Below are positions 11,022 through 22,703 of a stretch of DNA of 64,000 bases, piece by piece (the first letter of the stretch is position 1; each line of letters begins with the position of its first letter). The notes beneath the pieces are model-generated. The model did no database searches. It was not told where the DNA came from and worked only from the letters and a program-made list of their open reading frames with translations. Location: contig NC_092048.1 of NCBI RefSeq assembly GCF_003086295.3, forward strand, positions 112,174,276-112,238,275, given 5' to 3'. The translations under genes were made by a program, and so were the position numbers. Source of the DNA: Arachis hypogaea (lineage: Eukaryota > Streptophyta > Magnoliopsida > Fabales > Fabaceae).

Positions 11022-12149
11022 CCCAAAGTTATTCCAAAACATAAGTAAAACACCTGTTTCTCCAAAAGCAATCTCTAAGAGGGAAAATTACAAAAATATA
11101 CATGCGGAGAATCTATATATATACAAACAAAGCCTAAAAAAATATAATAGCCCAAAAAATAATTCTTCGCTTGTAAGGAGGGTCTCCAGACTCTCAACGA
11201 GGTTCCTCTTGACCTGCATCTGAAAAACAGTAGAAATATGTATGGAATGAAAACCGAGGATTCTCAACATGGTATTGGTGCCAGCATAGATAATATAGAA
11301 GCTAAGGTTTCAGGAAAGGCAGAGGCAATACTGAAATTTCGACACTTATAAATTAAACTTAATTTAATTTTTCACCCTTGTTTCTTTCAAACCTCCTAAA
11401 AATCGGTGGAACAATCCTCATCACTCATTTGCCAAAAGATGGTCTCTCAGAGAACGTACGCAAATAAGGCAAACAAATAAAACATAGCTAGGGTTTAGAT
11501 ACAGCAAGTAAGCAATTAGCAGATAAACATGGATAAGCAATTAGGCGAATCAAAACTAATGCACATTCAATCAAAACATTCAAATGCATATGATGTATGC
11601 TTGTCCTATGGCTGATGAGTCTCATCTGTCGGTTATATAGCCAACCCGACATGTCCTGGTAGCTAACCATTGGACAGACTCTCTGTGCATGCATCCCCAA
11701 GCTCAAAAATATCCATGGGGAAAATCATAAGCTCAAATTAATATATATATATATATGCCCATAAAGTGTCCGGTCACATCTTGCGACAGAGAGTTAACAG
11801 AGTATCGAGTCTCAACGTGGAGCAAGTGCCCAGAAAAACTCGTGTCTCAAATAATTTAATCACAATTCATCATTGTCGATATCATTCTCAATCATGTCTC
11901 ATTCAATCTCAAATTCATCATTATTATCTTCATCATTATCAATTACTTCTTTTTCAGCATTACCAACACCTCATTATCTAGTTAATCACTTTACAAATCC
12001 CCTTCAATGTCTACTTAACCTATTCAGCATCCCACCCTTGTTCTAAGGCTTAACAACTCACTATTGGACCCTAAACAGGTATTAAAGAGGTTTGGAAAGC
12101 TAGAGAAATAGTTTAAAACTTAAAAACTGTATTTTTCATCAAAACAGGG

Positions 12150-12446
12150 GTCATGCATACGCATGGCCACTCTCGCGTACAGATGAGTATTTAAATGCCA
12201 AAGTCACGTACGCGAGCTCCTTCCGCATACGCGGGCTCATGAAACAGAAAGGGGTACCCATGTACACAGGCGCTCAATCACGTACGCATGGGTGTATATG
12301 AGGCACTTTTGCGTACGCATACACGTTCGCGCGTATGCATGAGTGTAAAATTGACATATTCGCATATGCGTCCACCCCATGTGTATGAGAGTGTGTTGAA
12401 CAAAGAGAATTCTCGCGTATGCAAGCATGTTTCCGCGTACGCATGC
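12150..12446. repeat. CGTACGCATG motif array
   Basis: About ten copies of a CpG-rich palindrome-like motif (variants CGCGTACGCATG, CGCATACGCG, CGCGTATGCA) near 12154, 12173, 12205, 12223, 12279, 12310, 12328, 12360, 12413 and 12433. Many occur as pairs 18-20 bases apart, with pairs repeating about every 50 bases. Confidence 0.8.
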
Positions 12447-13737
12447 CTTGTATCTTCAAAAAGCTGCTAAGTCAGCAGAAATCAGTTTTTACACACCAAA
12501 CTTCGAACGTGCATAAATTTTCATTAGAAATTGTTTTTAGTCATCTTCGAACGTTGTAAACTTCACGAATCCAATTTTTATTCAAAAAAAACTTTTACAA
12601 TATTTGAGGGTCTAGAAGTCAAGTTATCACCCACCGAAGTTGGTCAAAAATTAGGTTTTACTAAAATTTACAAAACCTCTAACTTTTCAAAATTCTCAAT
12701 TCCAAACTAACAATTTCATAACCAAAATAGTCCCAAATGTCCCTAGTCAGGTTCATATATTTGCTATTCATACCACAACATGCTAACACTCAAAATCATA
12801 TTATCTATTCAACATGTTCATTTATACAATCTCACCAAATACAACACTCACCACTAACCCTTCATATCAAATACATATATCATATCTATTCAATAATCTC
12901 CAACCACAATGCACATAAAAAATTCCACAATCATTTTCTATATCCACAAAACATGAACAATACACATAATTCAGCATATCCTACAGTCAACGAGCCTAAG
13001 TTTTCACAGGACATTACACATTAACTATGAGAAACCAAAACAATTCTTTGGCCGATTTCTCCCTAAGATCATAACACCCCAAAATCCTTCCTTTTCAAGT
13101 TTTAATTCACCAATTACCATCTTCACAAGCTTAAACACCAGAATCTTGTTCCAATCTTCCAAATTGAACTCCAAATCAACAAGAAACACAATCTAATTCA
13201 CACAATCCTGCTACAATTAATATAGGATTTACTCATTCAATGATTCAAAAGGATTCAATAGTTTCTTACCATACCGACAGACCAATTAGATAAAACACAA
13301 TAAATTCTCACAAGCTAGCTTGATCCTAAAACATGAAAATATCACAAATCTCAATGCCTATAATCCAAAATTTTCAAAATTGTAAATTTCTTATCACTTT
13401 GTTTAGATGGTTTCGAAGATCTTGACGCGATGGTCACGTGGCCGCAAACAGTGCAGCGATCGGAGCTCTAAATTGAGAGATACGGAGGATTGAAGATTAA
13501 GTTGAAAATGGAGGTTAGGGTTCTTGATGGAATGCTTCTTCCTCAACGTGCTTCTTCTAATTTTGGGGGAAGGAAGGCTAAGTTACATGTTATATATATT
13601 GGACCTTTGGCTCGGTTTGGGTCCGGTTCGGTCCGTTGGTCTAATTTTGGGTCAAAATCTTTAAAATTAGTATCAAAATTCGTATTTTTAATATTTCTAC
13701 TTCACTAGATTATAAAAATTTAATCTATAAGTGCTCA

Positions 13738-14180
13738 TCCTGTGGCTAAAAATGGTCTTCTTAAAATGATGGAAGCATCTTCATCTTTTTCCATGTCGAA
13801 GATCACAAAGTCAGCAGGAAAATAAATTTTCCAACATTGACCAATGCGTTTTTCACTATCCTATGCGAAAACTTTATTGATCGGTCGGCTAGTTGCAATG
13901 AAATTCTTGTTGGCTTCATCTCCTCAATTTGTAGCTTTCTTATCATGGACAGGAGCATCAAATTGATGCTTGTCCCTAAGTCACAAAGAACTTTGCCAAT
14001 GGTGACATCCTAATGGTGCAGGGATTTAGAAATTATCGGGATCTTTTAATTTTTCTGGTAGCTTCCTTTGAATTATGACACTACATTCCTTGATGAGAAT
14101 TACCGTCTCATTTTCTTTGAAGATTCTTTTCTTGGACAGCAGTTCTTTCATAAATTTAGCATAGAGTGGCATTTATCCTA
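13738..14180 (-). pseudogene. Antisense Athila-type protease fragment
   Basis: Broken minus-strand frames read, in order from 14180 down, a YAKFMKELLSKKR-type segment, an LPEKLKDP motif, CDLGTSINLM (protease active site) near 13960-13990, and [17 protein letters not shown] with RRPFLATG at 13740-13840. The last motif normally begins with GRP; here the Gly is Arg. Stops and frameshifts are present. This is the protease region only, and it ends exactly where the neighbouring LTR begins. Confidence 0.75.
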
Positions 14181-14754
14181 AGACTTCGACAAAAAAAATG
14201 TTGATTTGTACATAATTATTTATTCTTAAATTAGAGAATCAAATTATTTTATTATTAATTAATAATTTTTTTTCTAATTCTAAAATTATTATAATTAAAT
14301 GTATTTAGTTACTTTGATATTTTATTTCTTGATGCATTGAGTATGCTTTTGTATACTCTTTATTATATCATAATTAATAATTTTTTTTCTAATCTTAAAT
14401 GTATTATACTTTGTGGAAGAACCCTGTATATTAACATAAGATTACGAGAAAATAAAACATTTATATATTATTAAAGTTAATTTGTATGTATTAATGTTAA
14501 TTAAAGTTAATTATATATATATATAATTATATTTTTAGAAGAAAGATAATATTTTAATTTATTACTAATAATGCTAAATTTAAATTATACAACAATTTTA
14601 CATAATTATTTGTTCTTAAATAAAAGAATAAAATTATTATGTTATTAATTAATAATTTTTTTTAATCTTAAAAGTATTATAATTAAATGCTATGACGTAT
14701 GGATAATAACATGAACACGAGATAAGACACGACACGAGATATGCAAATACATGA
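14181..14754. other. A/T-rich spacer
   Basis: Very A/T-rich; contains two imperfect copies of an AATTATTAATTAATAATTTTT-like stretch of about 100 bases (near 14200 and 14600). No gene seen. Confidence 0.6.
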
Positions 14755-15104
14755 ATTTAATTTTGGGTTAATGTTCAAATTGGTCCCCGAAAGATTGCAC
14801 GATCGTCAATTTTGTCCCCGAAAGAAATTTTTAATCAAATTAATCCTCGAAAGATTAGACATCAATCACGTTTGTCCTTCTGTTAGTGGGCTCGAAAATT
14901 CCGTTAACGGCTGTACAGGTGGACCGTTAAGTGACATGTGTGTTAATAGGTGTGTACCCAGTTGGAAGCTGACAAGATATGTTGTACTTATTATGTCAAA
15001 TTAATCCCTATTCCCATTTTATAAACCCTAACCCCCAAATTGAACGGAAACATTAAGGAGTGGTATTGCAGTGCAAAGACATCACCACAGGTTTAGAAGC
15101 TCGG

Positions 15105-15645
15105 ATGCAGAGCACCGGTGGAGGTCAAAGTGCTGGGTTATCACCGCGATTGGTTGGTAGCTTCGGCTCTAGCTCGTCCATGCGAAAAAGAAGGATGAAG
15201 ATGGACAGAACTTGTTTCTGTAGGCTGAAAACTGTGATCAAGAAATCCTCAACACTAGAAAATCCAGGAAGGTTGTTTCACACTTGTCCAAGATATGGGG
15301 TGAGTTTAAATTGGTATGAACCATAGTTTCTTGAACCCCTCTTTCACCATTGATATGAGATTCAAATTTATCACTTCACATGTGCAGAAAGGCAGCCATT
15401 GTAACTACTTTAGTTGGGTAGATGATAATGAATATGATGCTTTTGAAGTTGCAAATGGTGGGGCAGAAGCAGAGTTTGAAGTTGAAAGTGATTATGAAGA
15501 TTGGAAAGTGAAACTAGGTTGGAGAATGGGTAGTTTGGAAGCTGAAGTCAGAGTAGTGAAGATGTTGTTTTTTTTCATGTTTGTCCTAGTAATAATGCTT
15601 ATGTTAGTGGTTGGAGCATTTTGTGTCAAATCAGTGGGAAAGTGA
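15105..15645 (+). CDS. GRF zinc-finger protein with C-terminal membrane segment (in MULE1)
   Basis: Two exons, 15105-15299 and 15388-15645 (stop included), joined in phase with GT and AG borders; 150 residues. Exon 1 ends and exon 2 begins inside a GRF-type zinc finger: residues about 37-75 give CFC, NPGRLFHTCPRY and, after the junction, GSHCNYFSWVDD, with all expected Cys ligands. GRF fingers bind single-stranded nucleic acid in known proteins. An acidic linker follows, then a short predicted coiled coil (WRMGSLEAEVRVVK) and a hydrophobic segment of about 22 residues, a likely membrane anchor. The start is the first ATG in frame. A related gene sits in the same relative place in MULE2. Intact here, unlike the transposase. 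Function unknown. Confidence 0.75.
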
Positions 15646-16090
15646 AAAAGTTGTAAAAGCATTGGTGATGTTGTTTTGTTGTATCTTGTTAAGAATATTG
15701 GTGAAATGTAATAAATCAGTTTGAACATTTTTGAATATCCATTAACAATCATGCAACCTGCATATTTTGACATTAGCTTAACAAATTTTTACACAATTCT
15801 GAAAATAGATGAATAAAAAATAAGTCTAAACATTTTTGCATAAGATAAATTAAGTCTAACCAGATGTATTAAAATCAAAGTATTTGCATGTCCATATAAG
15901 AATGCTAATATAGTCTTTACAATAATACCAAACCTATTAATGAAGTCTTCATAATATCAAACATAAGTTACTTAATTTTGGGCTATACCAAAATATGAAC
16001 AAGTACTTCAATATGTCTATAATGCATAAAGATTCTAAAGTAGCAGCCTTTTACAAAATACATAATTTAGCCCTTAATGAACAACATAAC

Positions 16091-16904
16091 TCAAACATCG
16101 TTGTCTTTCTTCCTCGGGTGTTTGAATCCGGGAGTTGGTACAAAAGTCATGAAACCAGCGAGTTTCTTTGCAGTAGCAGAACTAGTGCCCTTGATTGTTT
16201 CAGCTGAAATTGGAATTGTTGTAGTTGCAGGCGGTTGTGGTGAGGCTGGGATTGTTGTTTTTCCTTTTTTAACATGAAGCTTTGGAGGCCTTGCTCTAAC
16301 TTTATCCTGCATTTTATCATCATGAAGGATAAAGTCAAATTGACTAATCATTTTCACATTATGGAACATTATAATTTATAATAAAAGATAGATTAAACAT
16401 AAAGTATTATACGTGGCTGAAAACAAATAAAGGTTGAGATTCTTGTGTAACTGGAACTCCTTCTGATTGGTCAATGATCATCTCAGTTGGTGCATTTGAA
16501 GTTGCTGCTGGTGGATTGGTAGGATCTTGGGTAACAAGATCAATCGGAGTTCCATTGGGTGCATGTTTAGCATTAGCATTAGCAGGGGCAGCAACTACTG
16601 CAAGCTGAAGTTGCATAAGCCTTGCTTGTTCAGAAGCTTCCTCTTGTTTCTTCACTTTGCACGTTCTTCTGTTGTGCCCAACTTCACCACAATACAGGCA
16701 CCGTATTGGGTTATACTTTCTTTTCATCCGTGTTTTTGAACTAACAGGTTGCTCATCTTTGTCCTTTCTCCTGTTCAATGTGGGCCTACCCGGCTTGATC
16801 TTGACTGGAGGCGGAACCGGTGCTGGCGACCCTGTTTTTTCCCATAGATCTTGCCCCTTTATTGGATTCACATTGAAGTAATATGTTCTTCTATACGCAT
16901 CCAT
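16091..16904 (-). pseudogene. MURA-type transposase, C-terminal part (in MULE1)
   Basis: Minus strand. The block 16904-16407 encodes a C-terminal transposase segment with a CCHC zinc knuckle, CLYCGEVGHNRRTC, and a Lys/Arg-rich linker. After a probable intron, the block about 16314-16091 encodes a tail ending FVPTPGFKHPRK. The same tail (FVPTPRFKHPGR) ends the MULE2 transposase at about 48710-48758, which fixes the identity. The MULE catalytic domain and SWIM finger that should precede the knuckle are absent. Confidence 0.75.
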
Positions 16905-17019
16905 CGTTAATCAATCGTGGCAATACTCCTCAGGCCTCTTGTCATTCTTGTCTTGAATTGCAGCGATGGCATGCATACAGCGCATACCTTTGCATAATAT
17001 GACATAAGCACAACAGCAT

Positions 17020-17250
17020 AAATTCACTAACAGAATTCACTAACAGCTCAGCCAAATTCACTAAATGCACAAATTCACTAACAGCTCAGCCAAATTCACT
17101 AAATGCACAAATTTACAAATCTAACAGAATTCACTAACAGCTCAGCCAAATTCACTAACAGCACAAAATTACAAATCTAACAGAATTTACTAACAGCTCA
17201 GCCAAATTCACTAAATGCACAAATTTACAAATCAAACAGAATTCACTAGC
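17020..17250 (-). repeat. Short tandem repeats at the transposase deletion
   Basis: About five imperfect copies of a 40-50 base unit with AATTCACTAACAGCTCAGCC and AAATGCACAAATT segments. They lie exactly between the N- and C-terminal transposase pieces, where the catalytic core should be. Confidence 0.8.
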
Positions 17251-17309
17251 TGCCCAGCTAAACAGTAAAGAAACACATTTTCATACATAATATTTCATAC
17301 ATAATATTT

Positions 17310-17891
17310 TCATACAGGCTGTGATTTGGGTTGGGATTTGGGCTGACACATGGACTGTGATTTGGGCTGGAATTTTGGCAGTGGTAGTGTATTGTTGGGC
17401 ATAGACATGGGCTGTGGTTTGGGTTGGGATAGTGGCTGTGATTTGGGCCTTAAACAGTATCTCTTATTCAACTGGGAAGTATTTGTGGCCTTGGGTTTAC
17501 AGGTGCTCTGGTTCTCTAATATAACTAACTCATCATCATCCTCACTCATACACTCCACCATGTGTGGCTCTGAGACTCTATGCACAAAATAAATGTTGAT
17601 CGAATTGTGAGTCATTCTACAATCCTTCACCATTTCCAACAAATCAGCATCTACTTCTAACTTCCTCAACCCAACTTCAAGTGACATTCCGGGTACTTTC
17701 CAGCAACAACCCTCCACCTCTGAATATCCTAACTCCTTATAATATCCCTTTACAAAGAAAACATCTAGCGTATCCCCTTCAACTCCCGCTAACACCTTTG
17801 TATTGTCTGGTTCATAAATTTTTGATCCACCTTTATCATTCTTAAACTTTCCACCATGATGAAAAACAAATGTCATTGGATGATTTTCCAT
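17310..17891 (-). pseudogene. MURA-type transposase, N-terminal PB1-like domain (in MULE1)
   Basis: Minus-strand ATG at 17891, directly after a splice acceptor (TTTGTAG), the same arrangement as in MULE2. The first 110 residues match the PB1-like domain at the N-terminus of plant MULE transposases (FHHGGKF, DVFFVKGYYKELGY, VPGMSLEVGLRKL). A low-complexity QPKSQPKSQP tail runs to 17310, where the coding sequence dissolves into the tandem repeats. Truncated. Confidence 0.8.
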
Positions 17892-18754
17892 CTACAAATT
17901 AAAAATAGCAAGAATGAATCATGAGAGTGCACTTTGTTTTATTTTTATTTTTTAGTACAATTTATTTATGTTTCATCAATGATATTTCAGGAACTACTTT
18001 CATCTAAAATGAACACCACAAAGAATCAAACCCTGTCTTCACATAAACTAAACAAAACAAATCATTTAATCTATCCACACACATTGCATTCGGCCATATC
18101 AAAACAGAGAGTATCCACATTTTTCAACATACACAATGTTTGAACCATTACAAAACCCTAGCAGCAACTACCCCCATCACAAAAACCCTAACCCAAAATC
18201 AACCAATGTTCAAAATCATCGAATAGCATCCCACACATTTATAAAAAAAAAAAAGAAAAAAGAAGTAGAGAAGGAACTCGCCATGCAAGAGAACTTACCT
18301 CTCACCGGAGACAGCGCCTACCACCGCAGAAGACTGGTGGCCTTCAGACTGTGACGAGGAGGACCGATCGCAAGGCGAACGGCGTCGCTGGTTATTGCTT
18401 CCACGGGTGATCAAAGTAGCGTCTTCTTGTTACTCTGTTTCGATGACTCTTCGTTGGTTTTGGGTGATAGGGGAAAAAGTGTAAGTGAAAGTGAAAGGGA
18501 GAAGGGGAATGGGAGAGTTACTTCAGTAATAGCCTTTCTTACTATACAGCGTCGTTTTTGGATGAATCTAGGTGTCACTTAACAGTCCACCTGTATTGCC
18601 ATTAACGGAATTTTCGAGCCCACTAACAGAAGGACAAACGTGATTGATGTCTAATCTTTCGAGGATTAATTTGATTGAAAAATTTTTTCGGGGACAAAAT
18701 TGATGATCGTGCAATCTTTCGGGGACCAATTTGAACATTAACCCATTTAATTTT

Positions 18755-20776
18755 AAATTTGTATAAGATATAGGAACATGAGATATATATAAAATATAAA
18801 TTATTTTTTAGATAAATTATAATGATATTTGATATTTTAAATCAAAATCTTATATTTTTGTTTAACAATTGGCATGGCTACAAGGTTATGTTCTAACATT
18901 TAATTTATAATATTTTTGTCGTGAGATTTCAATCAAAATCTTATATTTTTGGTTAGCAATTCACATGACTACCGAGTTATATTTTAACATTTAGTTTAAT
19001 ATATTATTAAATAGAGTATTATAATTTTTTTTTTTTACATTTTTTTTAATTTTTTATACAATATCTTTTATTGTGTTAGAACTTAATGACATGTGGTAAA
19101 TTAAAATAATTGTGAAAATATTTTAAAATTTGATGTAAAATATTATTATGTTTATAAATTTGTCTTTATGTGTTATAAGAGTAGAACTAAGTTGAGATTC
19201 ACACTATGAAAAAATTTTATAAAATAATTCATCGAGTATATGCATAATTACTCGAATAGACAATATAATTTACTCTCTCTCTTCAAAGAGTTAAATAAAA
19301 CTTCAAAAAAGTTTTTGAAATATTTTAAAATAGTTATTTTAATTAAATAGATAAAATTGAAAGAAGATTATACTATCTAATAAAAATAAAAATTAGGAAT
19401 TATTTTATATATTTTAAATTTTAAGAAACTAAAGTGTCTGATGTTAAAAATTTTAACAACTGATATAGGTATTACTCAAGTTTTTATTAATGGAGAATTT
19501 TTGCAAGTGTAAGAATTTAAAACAAGGTACATATGTAATAATTTTATTTTTAGAAAAGAATTTATAATTAACATATACAGAATGATTTATTGAAACAAAC
19601 ACTTGAGACTTCTTCAAGGAGTTTCAAACTCAAATCAAGACCTCACTCCATTATTGCATCCCGAAACATACTAATTAAAAGAAGATTTCTTAAAGATAAT
19701 AGAATATAAACCAATTACCGACCTTAAATTGATTCTACAAATTTATATAAAAATCTGTTGTTTCTTGACAAATAAAATTTCACATGTTTTTTAATGGTGT
19801 TTTAAATAACATATTTTTTTTATCTTCTGCTTGATTGAATCTTATATCACAATTTTAAACAGTGAAAAGTGAGACCAAGTATGAGTGGTGATACTGTGGT
19901 TATGTGTTAGATCTTTGAAAGATATTAGAAAAAAGTACGAGTGTGGTGACTATGAAAAAAAAATATTTTGCGTTCTCGCCTAGGCGTGTGAACATGAATC
20001 GAATTCCTAAATTTATAAAGAGAATGTGATTAGTGAGGCATGATATTTTTATTTATAAACCTATATATACATATATTTAAATACAAAATATATCTTATAA
20101 TTATTGATGAGACTAATGTCTCATTCATAGTAATTGAGTGTGAGGCTCAGAATTTTTTAAAAATGAGCTGTAATAAAATGTGTTGTTTTATCTTTAAAAA
20201 TGTTTGTATTTAAATAATATTTAAAATAACTCAAATATCATTATATTTTAATATACTATAATAATTAATATATTTATTTGATATTGTGAAAGTGTTTGAA
20301 TGCAAATATCTTTCCTTGAACGGATATGTATATTTAGAGACAAACTTATACTTTTTAAAATGAATGTTGAAGTGCAAAATATTAATTCCTATCAACCATG
20401 AGCGTATATTGAATAAGTTGTCCTAAGATGATGCTTAGATTTTGGCATACAAAGAAAAATACAAATTTGTCTCGGTGAATAGAAGTATAGAACTCAACTT
20501 TAGATAAATGTACAAGTAATATTAGATATGTTTTCATTGGTTAATGTATTTTTTTTGTCACATATTTAAAAAATAATTCTGATAGAATAAATTTTTGTGA
20601 CACATCTAAGACATTAAAAGTACAATGAATATAATTCACACAATTTTTGTATAATGTATTGATGTCTTTGATATATTTATTTTATTTTTGTCTATTAAAT
20701 TAACCTTATATTTAGAGAATTATGTATTACTATTTTTAATAATATATCACTAATTTCTAGCTACTATCCAAAATGA

Positions 20777-20835
<59 letters not shown>

Positions 20836-20957
20836 CATTGTTTGGTATTCGTATAAATAACAAAAAATATGAAGATTATTTTCTATAAGTTAATTATATT
20901 TAAAAATATATTTCAGATATAAATACAACAAAATAAATATTATTCGTACATAATATG
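18755..20957. other. A/T-rich intergenic region
   Basis: No gene seen on either strand. Holds an (ATT)n microsatellite of about 20 units at 20777-20834 and a repeated segment, ATTTCAATCAAAATCTTATA (near 18838 and 18925). The rest is unremarkable A/T-rich DNA. Confidence 0.6.
20777..20834. repeat. (ATT)n microsatellite
   Basis: About 19-20 ATT units. Confidence 0.95.
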
Positions 20958-20962
20958 GATAG

Positions 20963-21494
20963 TGTTCATACCCTGGCCCAACGCTAAGGCCCAGGATCCA
21001 AGTAAAAAGGCCCAATCCAAAGGGTTGACCTCACCCTTCACCAAATCAGCCGCTACGAAGTCGGTATTCGCCACGACTTGCTCTAAAGAAGTCGGGAACG
21101 AGGGTTAGCTAGCAGATAAGCGCTCATTTGTATGAGTAACTGCCTCTAAAATCTCTCTAACCACTTCCACGAGCCATATCTTAACTTTCCTAAGATAAAG
21201 GGACGGTTAACACCCTAAAAAAGTGGCACTACTCCAACGGTGGTTATTGGTTCACCACTATAAATACACTGACACCCCTCAGGTATCTCTAAGTCCCAAT
21301 ACTCTCTAGACCTGCTAACACTCTTGCTGACTTAGGCATCGGAGTGTCTTTGCAGGTACCACCCCCCATTCATTCATACTCACAAGTCGGACAGAGGCCC
21401 CCAAGGCGCAGACCCTCTCAAAGACTTCCTTCCTCAGACGATTGGGCCAACCAACGCCATCCATCCCATTAATCTCCGGTTACCTACCGTAACA
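20963..21494 (+). mobile_element. 5' LTR of the Tat element
   Basis: 532 bases, TGTTCATA...GTAACA. TATAAATA at 21259-21266 is the likely core promoter; the CTAACACTCTTGCTGAC region follows. Nearly identical to the 3' LTR. Confidence 0.93.
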
Positions 21495-21495
21495 T

Positions 21496-21513
21496 TGGCG
21501 CCGTTGCCGGGGA
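21496..21513 (+). other. Primer binding site for tRNA-Asp
   Basis: TGGCGCCGTTGCCGGGGA, one base after the LTR end, is complementary to the 3' end of plant tRNA-Asp(GUC). Confidence 0.85.
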
Positions 21514-21531
21514 CCCGAGAGATCAACCAGT

Positions 21532-22703
21532 GATGGTGGACAGATCCCCTGAGGAGGGTCATGTGGAAACAGATTCTGAACAAGAGAATCTGGATACCGG
21601 AAATAATGACGCGGACCTAACCCTCCATCAGGAAACCAATGATCAACACAAAGAAGGAACTTCCGGAGTCAAAACCCCGAAGGTGAATTCCTCAGAAGGC
21701 CGTGAATCGGAGAAGGACGGACAGTCCCACGCAACTGAGCTTATGGGATTAGTCCATGTCCACCAAAGTCGTTTGGAACAACTAGAACAGGAACGGGAGC
21801 GACAAAGAGAGATAGAAAAGCACCTAAGAGAGGAGATGGATCGACGAAAAGAATTAGAGGAAAAGCTCTTAAAGTTAGAATCCTCCCTCAAAGGTCGGAA
21901 CTCCCGTGACGGTAGAGAAAAGTCGCCCCTAGGGGGGAGGATCCTTTTAGTGAGGACATAATGAGGGCAAAAGTTCCGAGAAACTTTAGAAGCCCCGATA
22001 TGGACCTCTACGACGGAACCACTGATCCGAAGCATCATTTGAGCAATTTTAAAAGTCGGATGTATCTGGCTGACGCTTCTGATGCTACGCGATGCAAAGC
22101 TTTTCCGACAACCTTGTCGAAAGCGGCGATGAAGTGGTTCGACAGCCTCCCCCGAGGTCGGTTACCAGTTTTGAAGACCTCTCAAGGAAGTTCTTGATGA
22201 GGTTCTCTATCCAGAAAGACAAAGTAAAACATGCACTAAGCCTCCTGGGAATAAAGCAGGAGGTCGGAGAATCCTTACGAGCCTATATGGAAAGGTTCAA
22301 CAAAGCATGTTTAGAGATTCAAGACCTGCCCACAGAGGCAGTCATAATGGGGTTAGTCAATGGGCTTAGAGAAGGTCCCTTCTCACAGTCCATATCCAAA
22401 AGACACCCCATCTCTTTAAGTGATGTGCAGGAAAGAGCTGAAAAGTACATCAACATGGAGGAAAATGCTAAGCTAAGAGACCTGAGTTGGCAACCTGGGC
22501 ACCCTCCCTCAACAAAAGAGAGGGAGAGGGAAACCAAGAAGAAGGAAGAACTCGGTCTCGATAGACCAAGGAAATATCACTCTTATACTCCTCCAAAGGT
22601 CTCCATAGTGGATGTATACAGAGAGATTTGTAATACTGAAAGGCTGCCACCCCCCAGACCCATTAAAAATAAAAAAAGGGGGGAGCCGCAGCGACTACCG
22701 TGA
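21532..22703 (+). pseudogene. gag of the Tat element, frameshifted
   Basis: The ATG at 21532 starts an acidic, then strongly coiled-coil region (residues about 80-125, rich in Glu, Arg, Leu). Two frameshifts, near 21930-21960 and 22150-22190, carry it into the retrotransposon gag (capsid-like) domain: NFRSPDMDLYDGTTDPKHHL, KAAMKWFDSLP, then FLMRFSIQ and a RAYMERFNKA helix. A third frameshift near 22660-22685 leads into the pol frame, where a degenerate zinc-knuckle-like stretch (EYHKIYGHSTNNCYD) retains only one Cys. Gag would package element RNA; this copy cannot make it whole. Confidence 0.82.

Larger units (their letters stand above)
10637..13737 (-). mobile_element. Probable 5' LTR of a Tekay-like element, about 3.1 kb
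   Basis: Minus-strand LTR running from TGAGCACTTA at 13737 to GGTGTTACA at 10637. The downstream end is supported by the primer-site remnant and gag start that follow. The upstream end is supported by the abrupt change to Athila protease coding sequence at 13738 and by TG...CA termini. It contains a long TA microsatellite and a CGTACGCATG-type motif array. I see no host gene in it; A/T-rich frames are not credible. No second LTR or target duplication is available to confirm the ends. Confidence 0.6.
14765..18744. mobile_element. MULE1: Mutator-like element with long TIRs
   Basis: Terminal inverted repeats of about 170 bases (14765-14936 and 18574-18744) beginning GGGTTAATGTTCAAATTGG. A perfect 10-base target duplication, ATTTAATTTT, lies at 14755-14764 and 18745-18754. 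Inside are a plus-strand GRF zinc-finger gene near the left end and minus-strand remnants of a MURA-type transposase starting near the right end; the two are tail to tail. The transposase lacks its catalytic core, so the element is non-autonomous. Confidence 0.92.

Noticed and set aside
10897..11223. Frame coding a long Tyr-Ile repeat
   Set aside because: Translation of the (TA)n microsatellite.
12237..12470. Overlapping frames in the CGTACGCATG array
   Set aside because: Repeat-derived, no start context, no domain.
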